Source of the DNA: Elmis aenea
Lineage: Eukaryota; Arthropoda; Insecta; Coleoptera; Elmidae
Assembly (NCBI GenBank): GCA_947652605.1
Contig: OX393577.1
Location: 33,359,466 to 33,423,465 of the forward strand
DNA: 64,000 bases
Reading direction: 5' to 3'
Position numbers and translations under genes: made by a program. The notes below the pieces were generated by a model. That model saw only the letters and a list, made by a program, of their open reading frames with translations. It ran no database searches and had not been told where the DNA came from. This document shows positions 22,595-33,342 of this stretch, piece after piece. How positions within the stretch are numbered: position 1 is the first letter of the stretch; each line of letters starts with the position of its first letter.

Positions 22595-24100
22595 AAAAGT
22601 GCTTAGACATCTCCCAAGGAAAGCCATAGTAAAACTGACCACCCTAATAAATGCTGCCTTTAGGCTCAAGTATGTGCCTAGGCTGTGGAAAGTTGCAGAG
22701 GTGATTATGATCCCTAAATTAGGGAAACCTCCTCATGAAGTTTCATCTTACAGGCCGATCTCACTATTGCCTGTTATATCGAAACTGTTTGAAAAGCTGT
22801 TGCTCAAAAGAATGAAACCAATAATAGAAGAAAAAGAACTAATTCCTTCCCATCAATTTGGATTTAGAAATAAACATTCAACTATTGACCAGGTACACAG
22901 AATTACGAATGTCATAGAAGAAAAAAAAGTTTGTTCTACCATCTTTCTAGACGTAGCGCAGGCTTTCGACAAAGTGTGGCATGATGGTTTAAATTATAAA
23001 CTAAGATCGCTTCTCCCAAAACAGTACTCCCAAATTCTTCAGTCGTACATCTCTGAGAGACACTTTAGGATAAAGCAAGAAGAATCTTATTCAGAACTTA
23101 AAGAAATTAAAGCAGGAGTTCCACAAGGAAGCGTGCTAGGTCCGGTCCTATACCTACTGTATACTTGTGATATTCCAAAGCTAGAAAACAGTACCATAGC
23201 GACCTTTGCCGACGACACGGCTATTTTAGCAGTAGGAAGAAACAATACAGAATCATCCAAGAAATTACAAGCAGCTGCCAACCAGATCAACAACTGGACA
23301 AAAACATGGCGTATAAAGTTAAATGAAACAAAGTCAGTACATGTCGATTTCACCAACAAGAGAATTGAACATGTACCAATCAACTTAAACAACAAGCAAA
23401 TACCATACTCCAACGCAGCAAAATACTTAGGTATTACATTGGACGCTAAGCTACGCTGGAAGGCTCATGTCAAGAAAAAAAGGGAAGAAATAGGCATCAA
23501 ATATAAAAAAATGTATTGGCTAATCGGGAGGAATTCCCCTCTGTCACTACATAATAAACTTTTGTTATACAAGCAAATTTTAAAACCTGTATGGACATAT
23601 GGGGTACAGCTATGGGGATGCACCAAACAGAGTAATATTCAAATCATCCAGAGATTCCAGAACAAAGCATTAAGGAACATCGTTGATGCACCCTGGTACT
23701 GCAGAAACAGTGACATACATCGGGACCTCAATATGGACACTGTAACCGACACAATTAAGAAGTTTGCCAAGGGCCACGAGGAAAGGCTCCATCACCACGT
23801 TAACGTCGAGGCGATCCAGCTCCTGGACACTACAGGACTAGTAAGAAGACTCAAAAGGGTTAAACCTTTTGAGTTAGTTTAAACAAAAGTGAAAAGCAGA
23901 GACTGTGCGGTAGTGTGCACGTTAACAATTAGTGTACCTATATATTAGCAAACTAAGGACTACCATTGGGTAAATCTTAGAATAAGTTTGAACATTATTA
24001 ATTTAGGCTAGAATTAAACGGCTTATTGGTCTCAAAGACCAGATTGCATGTCATAAACCCGATAAGGGTTATTAAAAAAAAATTAAAAAAAAAAAATATA
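22595..24100 (+). mobile_element. Jockey-like LINE fragment, copy 1, in the foldback arm
   Basis: 5'-truncated non-LTR element ending in an A-rich tail (about 24070-24100). At the 5' junction 5 bp (aagtg) belong to both the foldback unit and the LINE, a microhomology typical of truncated insertion or repair. No target duplication is visible: left and right flanks are different parts of the foldback arm. Same family as 53397-55624. Confidence 0.85.
22599..23882 (+). CDS. Jockey-like reverse transcriptase, C-terminal part (427 codons)
   Basis: The frame is open from the 5' truncation to the stop at 23880-23882; there is no native start codon. It shows the RT domain in order: SSYRPISLLPVISKLFE (about residue 48), LDVAQAFDKVWH (about 116, motif A), KAGVPQGSVLGP (about 171, motif B) and the catalytic FADD (203-206, motif C). 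KYLGITLDAKLRWKAHV follows. The tail LKPVWTYGVQLWG and FQNKALRNIV is typical of the Jockey clade. The endonuclease and fingers are missing. Compared with copy 2 it lacks 12 bp in frame (about residue 107, in VIEEKK). RT core residues look intact, but the product would be a partial protein. Confidence 0.88.
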   Translation: MLRHLPRKAIVKLTTLINAAFRLKYVPRLWKVAEVIMIPKLGKPPHEVSSYRPISLLPVISKLFEKLLLKRMKPIIEEKELIPSHQFGFRNKHSTIDQVHRITNVIEEKKVCSTIFLDVAQAFDKVWHDGLNYKLRSLLPKQYSQILQSYISERHFRIKQEESYSELKEIKAGVPQGSVLGPVLYLLYTCDIPKLENSTIATFADDTAILAVGRNNTESSKKLQAAANQINNWTKTWRIKLNETKSVHVDFTNKRIEHVPINLNNKQIPYSNAAKYLGITLDAKLRWKAHVKKKREEIGIKYKKMYWLIGRNSPLSLHNKLLLYKQILKPVWTYGVQLWGCTKQSNIQIIQRFQNKALRNIVDAPWYCRNSDIHRDLNMDTVTDTIKKFAKGHEERLHHHVNVEAIQLLDTTGLVRRLKRVKPFELV

Positions 24101-25436
24101 TATTTAATCGCACGTTTCATGTTCTTGATACAGCCAAACAACATAACCTCACTTAATATTAAATTAAGTATAATTATTGATAGAGGAATGGTACAAACAA
24201 AACTTTTACGGTACAATCCGGTACAAACGCGGTACAAACGATTGCCGTTGGAAGAAATTAATTATTATGTGCGCGTTAAATTTTAACGCGACCGTGAAGT
24301 TAGCCCCCACTAATTGAATTGGCTATAACTAATTAACGGAAACGGTACAAACGAAAATTTTTACGGTACAATCCGGTACAAACGCGCTACAAACGATTGG
24401 CACAAAAAAAGTGAAATATCTTCATTGTGGGAGGCTGTCGTGAAGTTAGCCCCCACTAATTAAATTGGCTATAACTAATTAACGGAAACGGTACAAACGA
24501 AAATTTTTACGGTACAATCCGGTACAAACGCGGTACAAACGATTGACACAAAAAAAGTGAAATATCTTGATTGGGGGGGGGCTGTCGTGAAGTTAGCCCC
24601 CACTAATTGAATTGGCTATAATTAATTAACGGAAACGGTACAAACGAAAATTTTTACGGTACAATCCGGTACAAACGCGGTACAAACGATTGGCACAAAA
24701 AAAGTGAAATATCTTCATTGTGGGAGGCTGTCGTGAAGTTAGCCCCCACTAATTAAATTGGCTATAACTAATTAACGGAAACGGTACAAACGAAAATTTT
24801 TACGGTACAATCCGGTACAAACGCGGTACAAATGATTGGCACAAAAAAAAGTGAAATATCTTCATTGTGGGAGGCTGTCGTGAAGTTAGCCCCCACTAAT
24901 TAAATTGGCTATAACTAATTAACGGAAACGGTACAAACGAAAAGTTTTACGGTACAATCCGGTACAAACGCGGTACAAACGATTGACACAAAAAAGTGAA
25001 ATATCTTGATTGGGGGGGGGGGCTGTCGTGAAGTTAGCCCCTACTAATTGAATTAGCTATAACTAATTAACGGAAACGGTACAAACGAAAATTTTTACGG
25101 TACAATCCGGTACAAACGATTGGCACAAAAAAAGTGAAATATCTTCATTGTGGGAGGCTGTCGGGAAGTTAGCCCCCAGTAATTAAATTGGCTATAACTA
25201 ATTAACGGAAACGGTACAAACGAAAATTTTTACGGTACAATCCGGTACAAACGCGGTACAAACGATTGACACAAAAAAAGTGAAATATTTTGATTGAGGG
25301 GAGGCTGTCGTGAAGTTAGCCCCCACTAATTGAATTGGCTATAGCTAATTAACGGAAACGGTACAAACGAAAATTGGTTATGTTTTCATTTTACTTTTTT
25401 ACAAGGGGGGGCTAACTTCACGGACCTTCGAGATTG

Positions 25437-26807
25437 TATTATTAAAATTAATAAAAATTATAGCGCTAACTAAAAAAGAAGAAGTTGCAGTCAGGCATAG
25501 GATCTTAAAATTAAACAACCGATACGTGCACTTGCCCCCATTTGGCAAAATTAGGAAGTAAACATATTATATCTAAGTACATGTTTTTTATCCTTACAAA
25601 TTATAACTACTTTCAATATTTGTTATTGTAACTTGATTATTATCATATTTTTTTACCGGTTCGTCGAACTTAAAAAATTCTAGATACCGGTTGGCACAAA
25701 CCAGTGCAAACTGGTGTGAAGTAATATAATTGATTTGCATAGGTTGATTTTATCTCTGAATTAACATGAATCACTCAAACATTTACAACGAATATATTAC
25801 TTCATATTAAAATATAATTAATTATTTTAAGATTCGCTAAAAATGATTACCAATTTTTTGCGTGTACACGCGTATGTGAGTGTGTTATGATATAACAAAT
25901 AATTAATAAAATTTTGCAAATTATTTTACAACCAGTGTTTTTCCAACACTACTCAAAACAATTAAAAAGTTTAAACTGTCTATCCCTTATTAAAATTTAT
26001 TGGATAATTTTATAATTACTGATCGTATCAATTAGTCTGTTTTATTGTGTTGGTTTTCTAAATAATATCGCCTTTTAAAACCTTATTCTTGTTTTTTTTT
26101 TGTGTTAGTACCCTCGCTTCTGAACTTTAAGTAAGTATTGGGACGTACACTTTATTATATTTTGAAATCTCTTTTTTACTTGTCAGAAATCTGTTATCAT
26201 CACAATAAAATGTTATCACTGTGGCTATTCTTCTATTCAAATCTTTTTACAATTTGCCAACGTCTGTAATTATTTGTTTTAGTTATATGTATATACCGAG
26301 TAGTTACAGGGCTGATCCTGACAGAGGCCAACGAGTGCTACGCACTCGTGCTGTCAAAGACGGCCCTCGCGGTCTCAAAGTTTAACAAAAAATTAAACAC
26401 AAAATCTCAAAACCATGTGGTGAAAATAATTTAAAGATTGATCAAGAAATAAGTAATTCAATTTCACACGGTAATTGATTACTATTTGCAACCAATTTCG
26501 AAAAAAAAATAAAATAAAACAGGCGTGATGTGACTCTTCAGTTTATTTTGTTATTTAATTTAAGAATATTTAAAAATAAATAAGAATTATTTTTGCTGTT
26601 TAATTTTAAAATTTTTGAAATTTTTTTGGAAACTTGTATAAATAATTATCAAGTTAAAACATATACAACGTATTTTACATGTTAAATTATAGTTTCCGAT
26701 CACAAGTATGAGTATTTTTGTTTTTTCTTAGGCAAAAGAGGTAAATGCTTAGGTTGACGATTATTACAATTTAAATGTATCAGTGGGCATGGAAGATTCA
26801 CCCATGT
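25437..26807. other. AT-rich DNA, no gene seen
   Basis: AT-rich sequence with one short GC-rich islet at about 26310-26380 (gagtgctacgcactcg palindrome, ggccctcgcggtc). The islet may be a terminus of a decayed element, but no partner was found. Confidence 0.45.
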
Positions 26808-28275
26808 ACAAGGTGATTGAAATTCGAGTTTAAGCATGGGGATCTCGCTTACTATAATAGCTAGAGTATAGGTTTAAATTCGGCAAAGTTGCTAAATTTC
26901 GTGTTCAATAATATTCCAAAGAGGGATTGAAAATATCTCAAATGGTATCCGAGAAAAGGAAAAATCGGAAAATACGATTTTGGAAAATTGGAGTTTGAAA
27001 CATTTTAAATGTGTAAAAACATTGCCGAAGCAACTTTTCAAGCTGAATCGGATGGTGATCACAAATTTTTTCCAGATCGATTCGTTTTTGATTATGATAA
27101 ACAACTTTAGGTTTGCTTATGCGCGCAATTTTTGCTATTTACATAATCAAATAGCATTTATTTTTCTGAATTCATTGATGTATTTATTACACATGGTATT
27201 TTACTTCTTTATTCATTGCCAAATTTAAAAAAAAAAAGGTTTTTAAACAATAATCATTATAAATCAGGTAGGCTGGTCGTTGTAGTTTATGTTGTTTCCA
27301 TGACAACCAGTCAACAAAATAAAAAATTTGAATGTCTTACTTGTCATCGTAATTAATTCGTAAAAATGAACTTTAATAACGAATTTATTATTCATTGAAT
27401 AGGAATTATATATTGTCAAGTCAACGATATGCAGAAACATATCTAGAAAGAAGACAACCCTCGCACACATATTTTTGTACGTTGGACAGAAACTTAGGAA
27501 AATATGGGTTTTTTGACAAAAATATGGCAGAAAGGTTTCAGATGACAAACAAGAAACATATTTATTACAAACATATCCGGAAAAAACACTAGGCCTGCAT
27601 TAAACAGAATTTTAAGTAAAGTTGTATAAAGCATGTGATAACGTACAACAAAACTTAAAAGAACACTATGAAAATTCGCCTCATATCGCGTTTTTCTTCG
27701 TTATAAAAATCATTTCTATGAGTCTATTACGATAAGTAACGAACTTTCAAAACTTTTAGTTTGTTGAATGGTTGTCATGGAAACAACACAAACTACAACG
27801 ACCGGCCTACTTGATTTATAATGGTTATTGTTTAAAACCCTTTTTTTTAAATTTGACAGTGAATAAAGAAGTAAAATACCATGTGTGATACATCAATGGA
27901 TTCAAAAAATTAAATGCTATTTGATTATGTAAATAGCCAAAATTGCGCCCATAACATAAAATAAAGTTGGTTGTCATAAAACAAAAACGAATCGATCTAG
28001 AAAAAATTTGTGACCATCATCCCATTTGGCTTAAAAAGTTGCTTAGGCAATGTTTTTACACATTTGAAATATTTTATACTCCGAAGTTATAGACGATTTT
28101 TAAAAATCGTATTTTCTGGTTTTTTCCTAATTTTCTCGGATACCGTTTGAGATGTTTTTAATTTCTCTCCGGATTATTAATGAAATTTAGCAGCTTTGCC
28201 AAATTGAAACCTATATTCTAGCTATTATAATAAGCGAGATCCCCATGCTTAAACTCGAATTTCAATCACCCTGTA
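26808..28275. mobile_element. giant palindromic TIR element (1468 bp)
   Basis: The left arm (26808 to about 27390) is repeated inverted in the right arm (about 27700-28275). Examples are gatctcgcttactataatag against ctattataataagcgagatc, and ggtcgttgtagtttatg against its complement near 27800. The ends are tacaaggtgattgaaattcg and cgaatttcaatcaccctgta, the acagggtg type. The centre (27390-27700) is less symmetrical. Short frames in the arms lack family motifs. It is probably a snapback derivative of an IS630-Tc1-mariner-type element; the superfamily is inferred. Confidence 0.8.
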
Positions 28276-28473
28276 AAATACAATAAAAAAAATTTATTGT
28301 TTGTATCATTCTGAATATATTAGATTGTGTATTTTTCTCCGAATACCTATCTAAATGTTTTGATGATGGAAGGAAAAAGGAGCACCATATACCTATAGAT
28401 ATAGCTCGTCTAGGGTGCCAAAAAAGTTTATTACGGCTTTGGGCAATTTATTTTCAAATGCACATATTTCATT

Positions 28474-28918
28474 TACCGTATTTTTCTAACGATAAGACCA
28501 TAAGATGTGTCCCAAATTTATGAGAGAGATTCTAGGAAAAAAATTAATGCACAAAAATTATAACACACTTTATTATTAATTATTCTAACTTGAACCAGCG
28601 TTTGGTACATATTCACTTGTCACATTTAATTTATAACTCACTTCATACGAAAACCTCTTTTATTGTGCACAATTTTTTTTTAGTTTTTAAGGGTTAACAC
28701 TTCAACGAATTATAAAAATAACTTTAATGAACAATACATACGCATTAAACACAATTAATTGTGAGTAAATACTTAATAAGGTGCCGATACGAGCCGAGCA
28801 TGTCTCGCTGTGTATTTGGGAAACCCCGACTAGCTACCTTCGGACCAAAGACGCACGCCAATTTTAAGTCGATTTTTGTAAATAAAAAGGTGCGTCTTAT
28901 GGTCCGAAAAATACGGTA
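28474..28918. mobile_element. TA-flanked TIR element (445 bp)
   Basis: The ends taccgtatttttc and gaaaaatacggta are inverted, and the inner blocks correspond (gataagaccataagatgtg against gtgcgtcttatggtcc). TA occurs at both edges. The interior includes gtgccgatacgagccgagc but no coding pattern. Confidence 0.75.
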
Positions 28919-30204
28919 TATATAATAGGAGTAATATATTTGCGAGAGCAACATTGAAATTTATTATAGCTGACGCCAACGAAGAGATTAAGTAGAAGTG
29001 CAGATCTCACATGGCCATCTCTCTTGAGGTTAATTGCCTTGCTGTCAATAATTCACTACACATGGTTTCCTGATAAATTATATTTACAAAAAAAGGCAAG
29101 TTTTGAAAGCAATAAAATATTTCATATAATAACTGCTTAATTAATAGATAACTAAGACCACAAGAAATCTGCATAGAAAAAAGTTCACACCTTTGCTTTT
29201 TTCTAAATGAATGATGAAATATCATGTAATAAGTCAACGACTTACTTGATGAATGGGCAACCCTAATGGTATGTCATATGTTGGGTCTGGAAATTCCGAC
29301 CTGTTCCTAAAATAAATTGACGCGGTCAGCGCATTCCTATTTACTGTTTTTTTGATTTATGATACAACGCACTCTAACAGAGTAATCGTGACCCTGTCAT
29401 AATTATAAGGGGTGTTAGATAATGATATAAATTATGTTTAGCTAAAATCGCATGCCTTATCTGTGCAGATTATAACTGTAACCAAAATGTAGAGATGAAG
29501 GTTAACCAGCAATTAATAATAAAACGTTGTATGAAGTAAAATTTATACAGTGGGTTTTATAACCTTAATCGAGATAATGTTAGATACGGCCTCGTGTGTT
29601 ATCTCTTCTGTAGTTAATGTTCTTAGAAATAAACAAACTATCATAGCAAGAATATTTTATATTCCAGAGATCGTTACCATATTGAATGTCTTCGTCTGAT
29701 TGGAATTGTTCTCTTCTATCTCATGATACAAACGTTTCAATTCTTTTTTTACGCTACCACGAGTTTTTTTTTTAAGTCAATAAAAATTTAAACAATATTG
29801 GGTGTAATACTTGTGAATTGATTTTTATTGCTAACTAAGGCAAATATTACTCATAACCCAAGTGCTGTTCAGAATATCTGAATTTTCTTAATATATTTAA
29901 TTTTCGATTTAATTTACTTTTCGATTTAAGTTTTAATTTTCTAATATTCATTTACTATCGTAATTTTGATGACATTTACGTTCAAGACAAACTTCACTCT
30001 ACAATTTGCTACATGTTAAGTTCACGATAGCAAATTGCAAAGTTTGTATAAAAATGATTACCTACTATACATTTTTTTTTGGTGAATATTTTGTAATTTT
30101 AATTAGTAAATTTCTCATATAATAGGCATAATATTTTGTATATAAGGAGTAAAATATTTTAAATGCGTAAATCAGTATACATTAAGATGTCTATTACTCA
30201 ATTA
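28919..30204. other. AT-rich DNA, no gene seen
   Basis: About 1.3 kb without recognisable termini, repeats or coding motifs. Confidence 0.5.
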
Positions 30205-30261
30205 ACATCAACCATCATCTATCTATCTACTACATGGTTACCACCGGTCCAAGCCATAGTA

Positions 30262-30466
30262 TAATAGACCGTTTACAGTTTTACACTTACGGGTTTGCAC
30301 GTGGTTATGATTGTGTGTGTGAACGAGTGTGAATCTAGCACTGCTAGATCCACTTGTGCAAAACCAAGGTCAATATAATCGCTTAGTTGTAGCGTTTACA
30401 TTACACACACGATCATAACCATATGCAAAACCAAGTCAGCAAAATCGTATGTGTAAACGGCCTATA
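30262..30466. mobile_element. small palindromic MITE (205 bp) between direct repeats
   Basis: The ends taatagaccgtttac and gtaaacggcctata are inverted, and the inner blocks ggttatgattgtgtgtgt and acacacgatcataacc correspond. The flanks themselves are a direct repeat: about 30205-30257 and 30482-30531 both end ccaccggtccaagccata-like (caccggtccaagccata is shared exactly). The MITE therefore sits in, or next to, a ~50-bp tandem duplication. The superfamily is not assigned. Confidence 0.7.
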
Positions 30467-30599
30467 AGAGTGTGCAGTGGAAATTAACGATCAATCTACA
30501 TTTACTACAAGTTATCACCGGTCCAAGCCATAATTCGGAGTGTGACGCCTGACGCTGCACACCAGTAGCGGACTGGCAAATTCGACCGGCCCGGGAAAA

Positions 30600-31060
30600 T
30601 TCTGGTAGACCGGCCTCCAAAAAATAATTTATATCATCAATAGTTGGCTGACAAGGATGTTTTAAAAAAAAATCCTCATAGTTTTGAATGGTTGGTCTTT
30701 TGAAATAATCAGCTTATAAACATTCAAAATTGTTGTTTGTATTTGGTAGTATAGTAGGTATAGTAATTTCTTTATAAGTTAAAGTTGAAACTGCAGATTT
30801 TGCATCGATAATCGAAGTTTCAGTTTCAACTACATCGAGGGAGCAAATTACATTAACTTCGTTTGTCGAACTTGATGAATGTAAATCTAGATCAATGTTA
30901 GATTTTTCTGAATCAGGTGTACCAGCTTTAGAAGTTGAAGCGAACATATCACTTATCTTGGAACTTTTTTTTAGCGGCATCTTGAAGTTTTTTTTTGCCT
31001 TTTTCTCTTTCCTTTTGAGCACCTCCTTCGAATTTTTTTTTCTCCATTTTATCTAAATAT
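30600..31060 (-). pseudogene. hAT transposase N-terminal fragment
   Basis: Minus-strand frame 30714-31022 begins with a lysine-rich segment (LKRKEKKAKKNFKMPLKKSS) and KISDMFAS. A serine/aspartate-rich linker follows. Downstream (30610-30710), in a different frame, comes ADYFKRPTIQNYEDFFLKHP. A basic start, a K-x-SD-x-F block and a linker before the zinc finger resemble the ZMYM1/DUF4371-type hAT proteins. The frame runs into the terminal inverted repeat, so the rest of the protein was deleted. Weak but consistent with the element type. Confidence 0.45.
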
Positions 31061-31952
31061 ATTTTATAATAACTTATGAAGGTAGTTGAAAAAATGTTTA
31101 AAACATTTAAATATTTAAAAACTGGTTAAAAAATGACTTAAAAAAAAGTCAAACAATATTAAATATCTACTCAAAACAAGTAAAAATTTGTATTTTATGT
31201 TTAATTTTTTAATTTTCCATTAAAGAAAATGTTTGCATTTAATTAAGGGTATTTTTCTAAATTGTTTTAATTTTAATTAGAAGATATTATAAATTCAAAA
31301 TTAAATATTTGACAATACAAAATACATGTAAATAGAACAAAAATGCTTGTAATTTCCAGCGATCTGATTCAAACTAAAAACAATGCAAATGCTTATTATT
31401 GAACATAGTAATGTTCAAATGAAAACTCATGAATTAATAAAAATATCATTAAATATCACCATTATTCTAAAATGTTTCAACAAAGCAATGCATGAATTCA
31501 AAATTAAAATGCAACACAGTTTTTATTTATTAATGTAAAATTATTAATATTATGTCCAGAAAAACAATGAAAACTACAACTGCGAAAATTCTTCTCTTAT
31601 TATTTACAATATCACGCTTTGCTTACCTACTAATAAAACCAAGTAACTCAGTTTCGAAATAGGTATAAAAAAAAAATGGAAATAGGAATTTGTATGTAAA
31701 ATTTAATATTGCCAAACATTGACTTCCCTAATTAATTATTTATACTAGGTTTACAGGGGTCGGCAACCTGTGGCCCGCGGGCCGCCTGCGGCCCGTCATC
31801 TGCTTTGATGCGGCCCGCCAAGCAATAACCTAAATATATATTACACATAATATAATAATACATATATCACATTTAAAAAACAAATGCACTAGAAAATTCG
31901 TTTAAAAAATTATTAAACCATAATATTGGTGTGTGCGGCCCGCTTGAAAATA

Positions 31953-32713
31953 CGAGGGCGTATTGAAAAGTAAGGTCTCCAACGATGCCATTTCCGAACG
32001 CGAGTTGCTAGGCAAAATTTGACAACAGCGCTGCATTCCTTGGTTCCACACCACAGTGTAGAACCATCCGCGAGACCTTGGGACGCTCAATCGCTGCGTA
32101 GCAGTCGTTTAGGATGGCGCTCCCGCTTAGCTCGCCCGCCAGGTGCGAACTGCGCTCAGTCATTCGATTTTTGAATGCAAAAAAGGTTTCTCCGATAGAC
32201 ATTCATCGCCAGTTAGTGGAAGTGTACGGGATAAGGGAAGGAGGTCCTAATGAAGAGTGTGGCTACTTCTCATGAAGGGTTATTCTCCGGTTATTGCGCA
32301 CCATCTCGTCGATTCGAGCCGCCGTTGATTCCGGCAAACTCGGCCGCCCCGACCGCTGTTCATCGTGGACGTTTTCCCGGCCCTCAGAAAACTCCCGGCA
32401 CCACTTCCGCACGTTTATTATGTCCATACAATTCGCACCGTATACTTCCACTAACTGGCGGTGAATGTCTATCGGAGAAACCTTTTTTGCATTCAAAAAT
32501 CGAATGACTGAGTGCAGTTCGCACCTGGCGGGCGAGCTAAGCGGGAGCCCCATCCTAAACGACTGCTACGCAGCGACCTAGCGTTCCAAGGTCTCGCGGA
32601 TGGTTCTACACTGTGGTGGGGGAACCAAGGAATGCAGCGCTGTTGTCAAATTTCGCCTAGCCTCGCGTTCGGAAATGGTATCGTTGGAGACCTTACTTTT
32701 CAATACGCCCTCG
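31953..32713. mobile_element. snapback mariner with two 5' ends (761 bp)
   Basis: TA duplications at 31951-31952 and 32714-32715 and inverted ends cgagggcgtattgaaaag / cttttcaatacgccctcg show a mariner insertion. The inverted arms are 276-277 bp (31953-32229 and 32438-32713), far longer than mariner TIRs. Both arms contain the 5' untranslated region and the first ~38 codons of the transposase, pointing inward. The loop (32230-32437) holds the next part of the gene, in minus orientation. Confidence 0.9.
32114..32553 (-). pseudogene. mariner transposase N-terminus, present in both orientations
   Basis: From the ATG at 32553 (minus) the text gives RCELHSVIRFLNAKKVSPID, RKWCREFSEGRENVHDEQRS and GRPSLPESTAARIDEMVRNN. 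These are the two helix-turn-helix units and the GRP(S) linker of mariner transposases. The frame ends about 95 codons in, soon after RRITLHEK. A second copy of the first ~38 codons begins at the ATG at 32114 on the plus strand, inside the other arm. The catalytic DDD domain is missing altogether, so there is no activity. Confidence 0.88.
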
Positions 32714-33342
32714 TATTATTGTTTAATTTGCTCCGCTATCTAAAAAGGTTGCTGCTTGCCGACCCATGATTTATACAAACAATACGTAAAATTAACAAGA
32801 ACAATAATACAAGCATGAATACTTACTTAATAACGTTTTTTTTTTGTCACTGATTAAAACAGTACAACACCAACTGACGATTTCGTCCAACGTAGGGTTT
32901 TTACAATAGACCGATTGCATGTAGGCAGCGCTTGTGTCGACTTTGGATACGGAGTAGTGCAGTAGTGTATTCTATGGTATGGAGTCATAACCTCACTTTA
33001 CTGTGTTTTGATCACGTTTTGATATATCTGATCTGTTACAAACTTTCTTTTTTATTTTGCAACATTTACTTATGGAAATAATAAAAATAGCGTGGGTCGC
33101 GGTCGCGCTAACCGGCCTCAGAGTGACCGGCTTACCGGGATTTCTCCCGGTGTCCCGCCGGCCCAGTCCGCCACTGCCTCTAAACAAATACCTACTTTAG
33201 AACTAAACTAAGTAACATCATCTGGTAGTTCACACTGATACTTTAATCCTGTGGTAATCCAACATCATCTGCAGTGCACATTCGTCTTTTGAGCAGAATG
33301 AATTCCAACAATTATAAATTAATAAGTTTTTATTGTTTAGAT

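Larger units (their letters stand above)
16826..25427. mobile_element. foldback-type (FB/MuDR-like) element, 8.6 kb
   Basis: The outer ends aggtccgtgaagttagcccc and ggggctaacttcacggacct are perfect inverted copies. They are flanked by an identical 9-bp duplication tcgagattg (16817-16825 and 25428-25436). The left arm (to about 17595) and right arm (from about 21960) are inverted copies made of tandem units plus a unique inner segment. Long inverted arms built of tandem repeats with a 9-bp target duplication are the defining traits of Drosophila FB foldback elements, which are linked to the MuDR superfamily. No transposase was found in the loop, so it is non-autonomous. The loop and arms carry later insertions (17874-18213, 18460-20993, 22595-24100). 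Confidence 0.88.
21960..25427. repeat. foldback right arm with ~147-bp tandem units
   Basis: The inner unique segment (21960-22330) is the inverted copy of 17290-17595. Tandem units follow, each with cgtgaagttagcccc, at about 22335, 22481, 24293, 24439, 24586, 24732, 24879, 25027, 25162 and 25309. The spacing is 146-148 bp (once 135). Within a unit come ggctataactaattaacgg, acggtacaatccggtac and gtgaaatatcttcattg. Part of the unique segment (tatttaatcgcacgtttc...) is repeated at 24101-24300 after the Jockey insertion. Confidence 0.88.
31754..32768. mobile_element. hAT MITE split by a mariner
   Basis: The left end caggggtcggcaacctgtgg and right end gcttgccgacccatg are inverted hAT termini with the usual gcccgcgggcc block. 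Without the mariner inside, it is about 250 bp and noncoding. The flanks taggttta and atttatac do not give a clean 8-bp duplication. Confidence 0.75.
30563..33176 (-). mobile_element. hAT-like element carrying nested insertions (2614 bp)
   Basis: The ends cagtagcggactggc and gcccagtccgccactg are inverted and of hAT type. A matching 8-bp target duplication is not evident (ctgcacac against cctctaaa). Either the flank has diverged or the ends come from different copies. It contains the start of a transposase gene near its left terminus and the hAT MITE at 31754-32768. Confidence 0.7.

Noticed and set aside
22335..25427. Regularly spaced repeats resembling a CRISPR array
   Set aside because: The whole ~147-bp unit repeats without variable spacers, in a eukaryotic foldback element; there are no cas genes.
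32250..32769. Plus-strand frames of 85 codons across the mariner
   Set aside because: Antisense shadows of the mariner N-terminal coding region, which reads on the minus strand.
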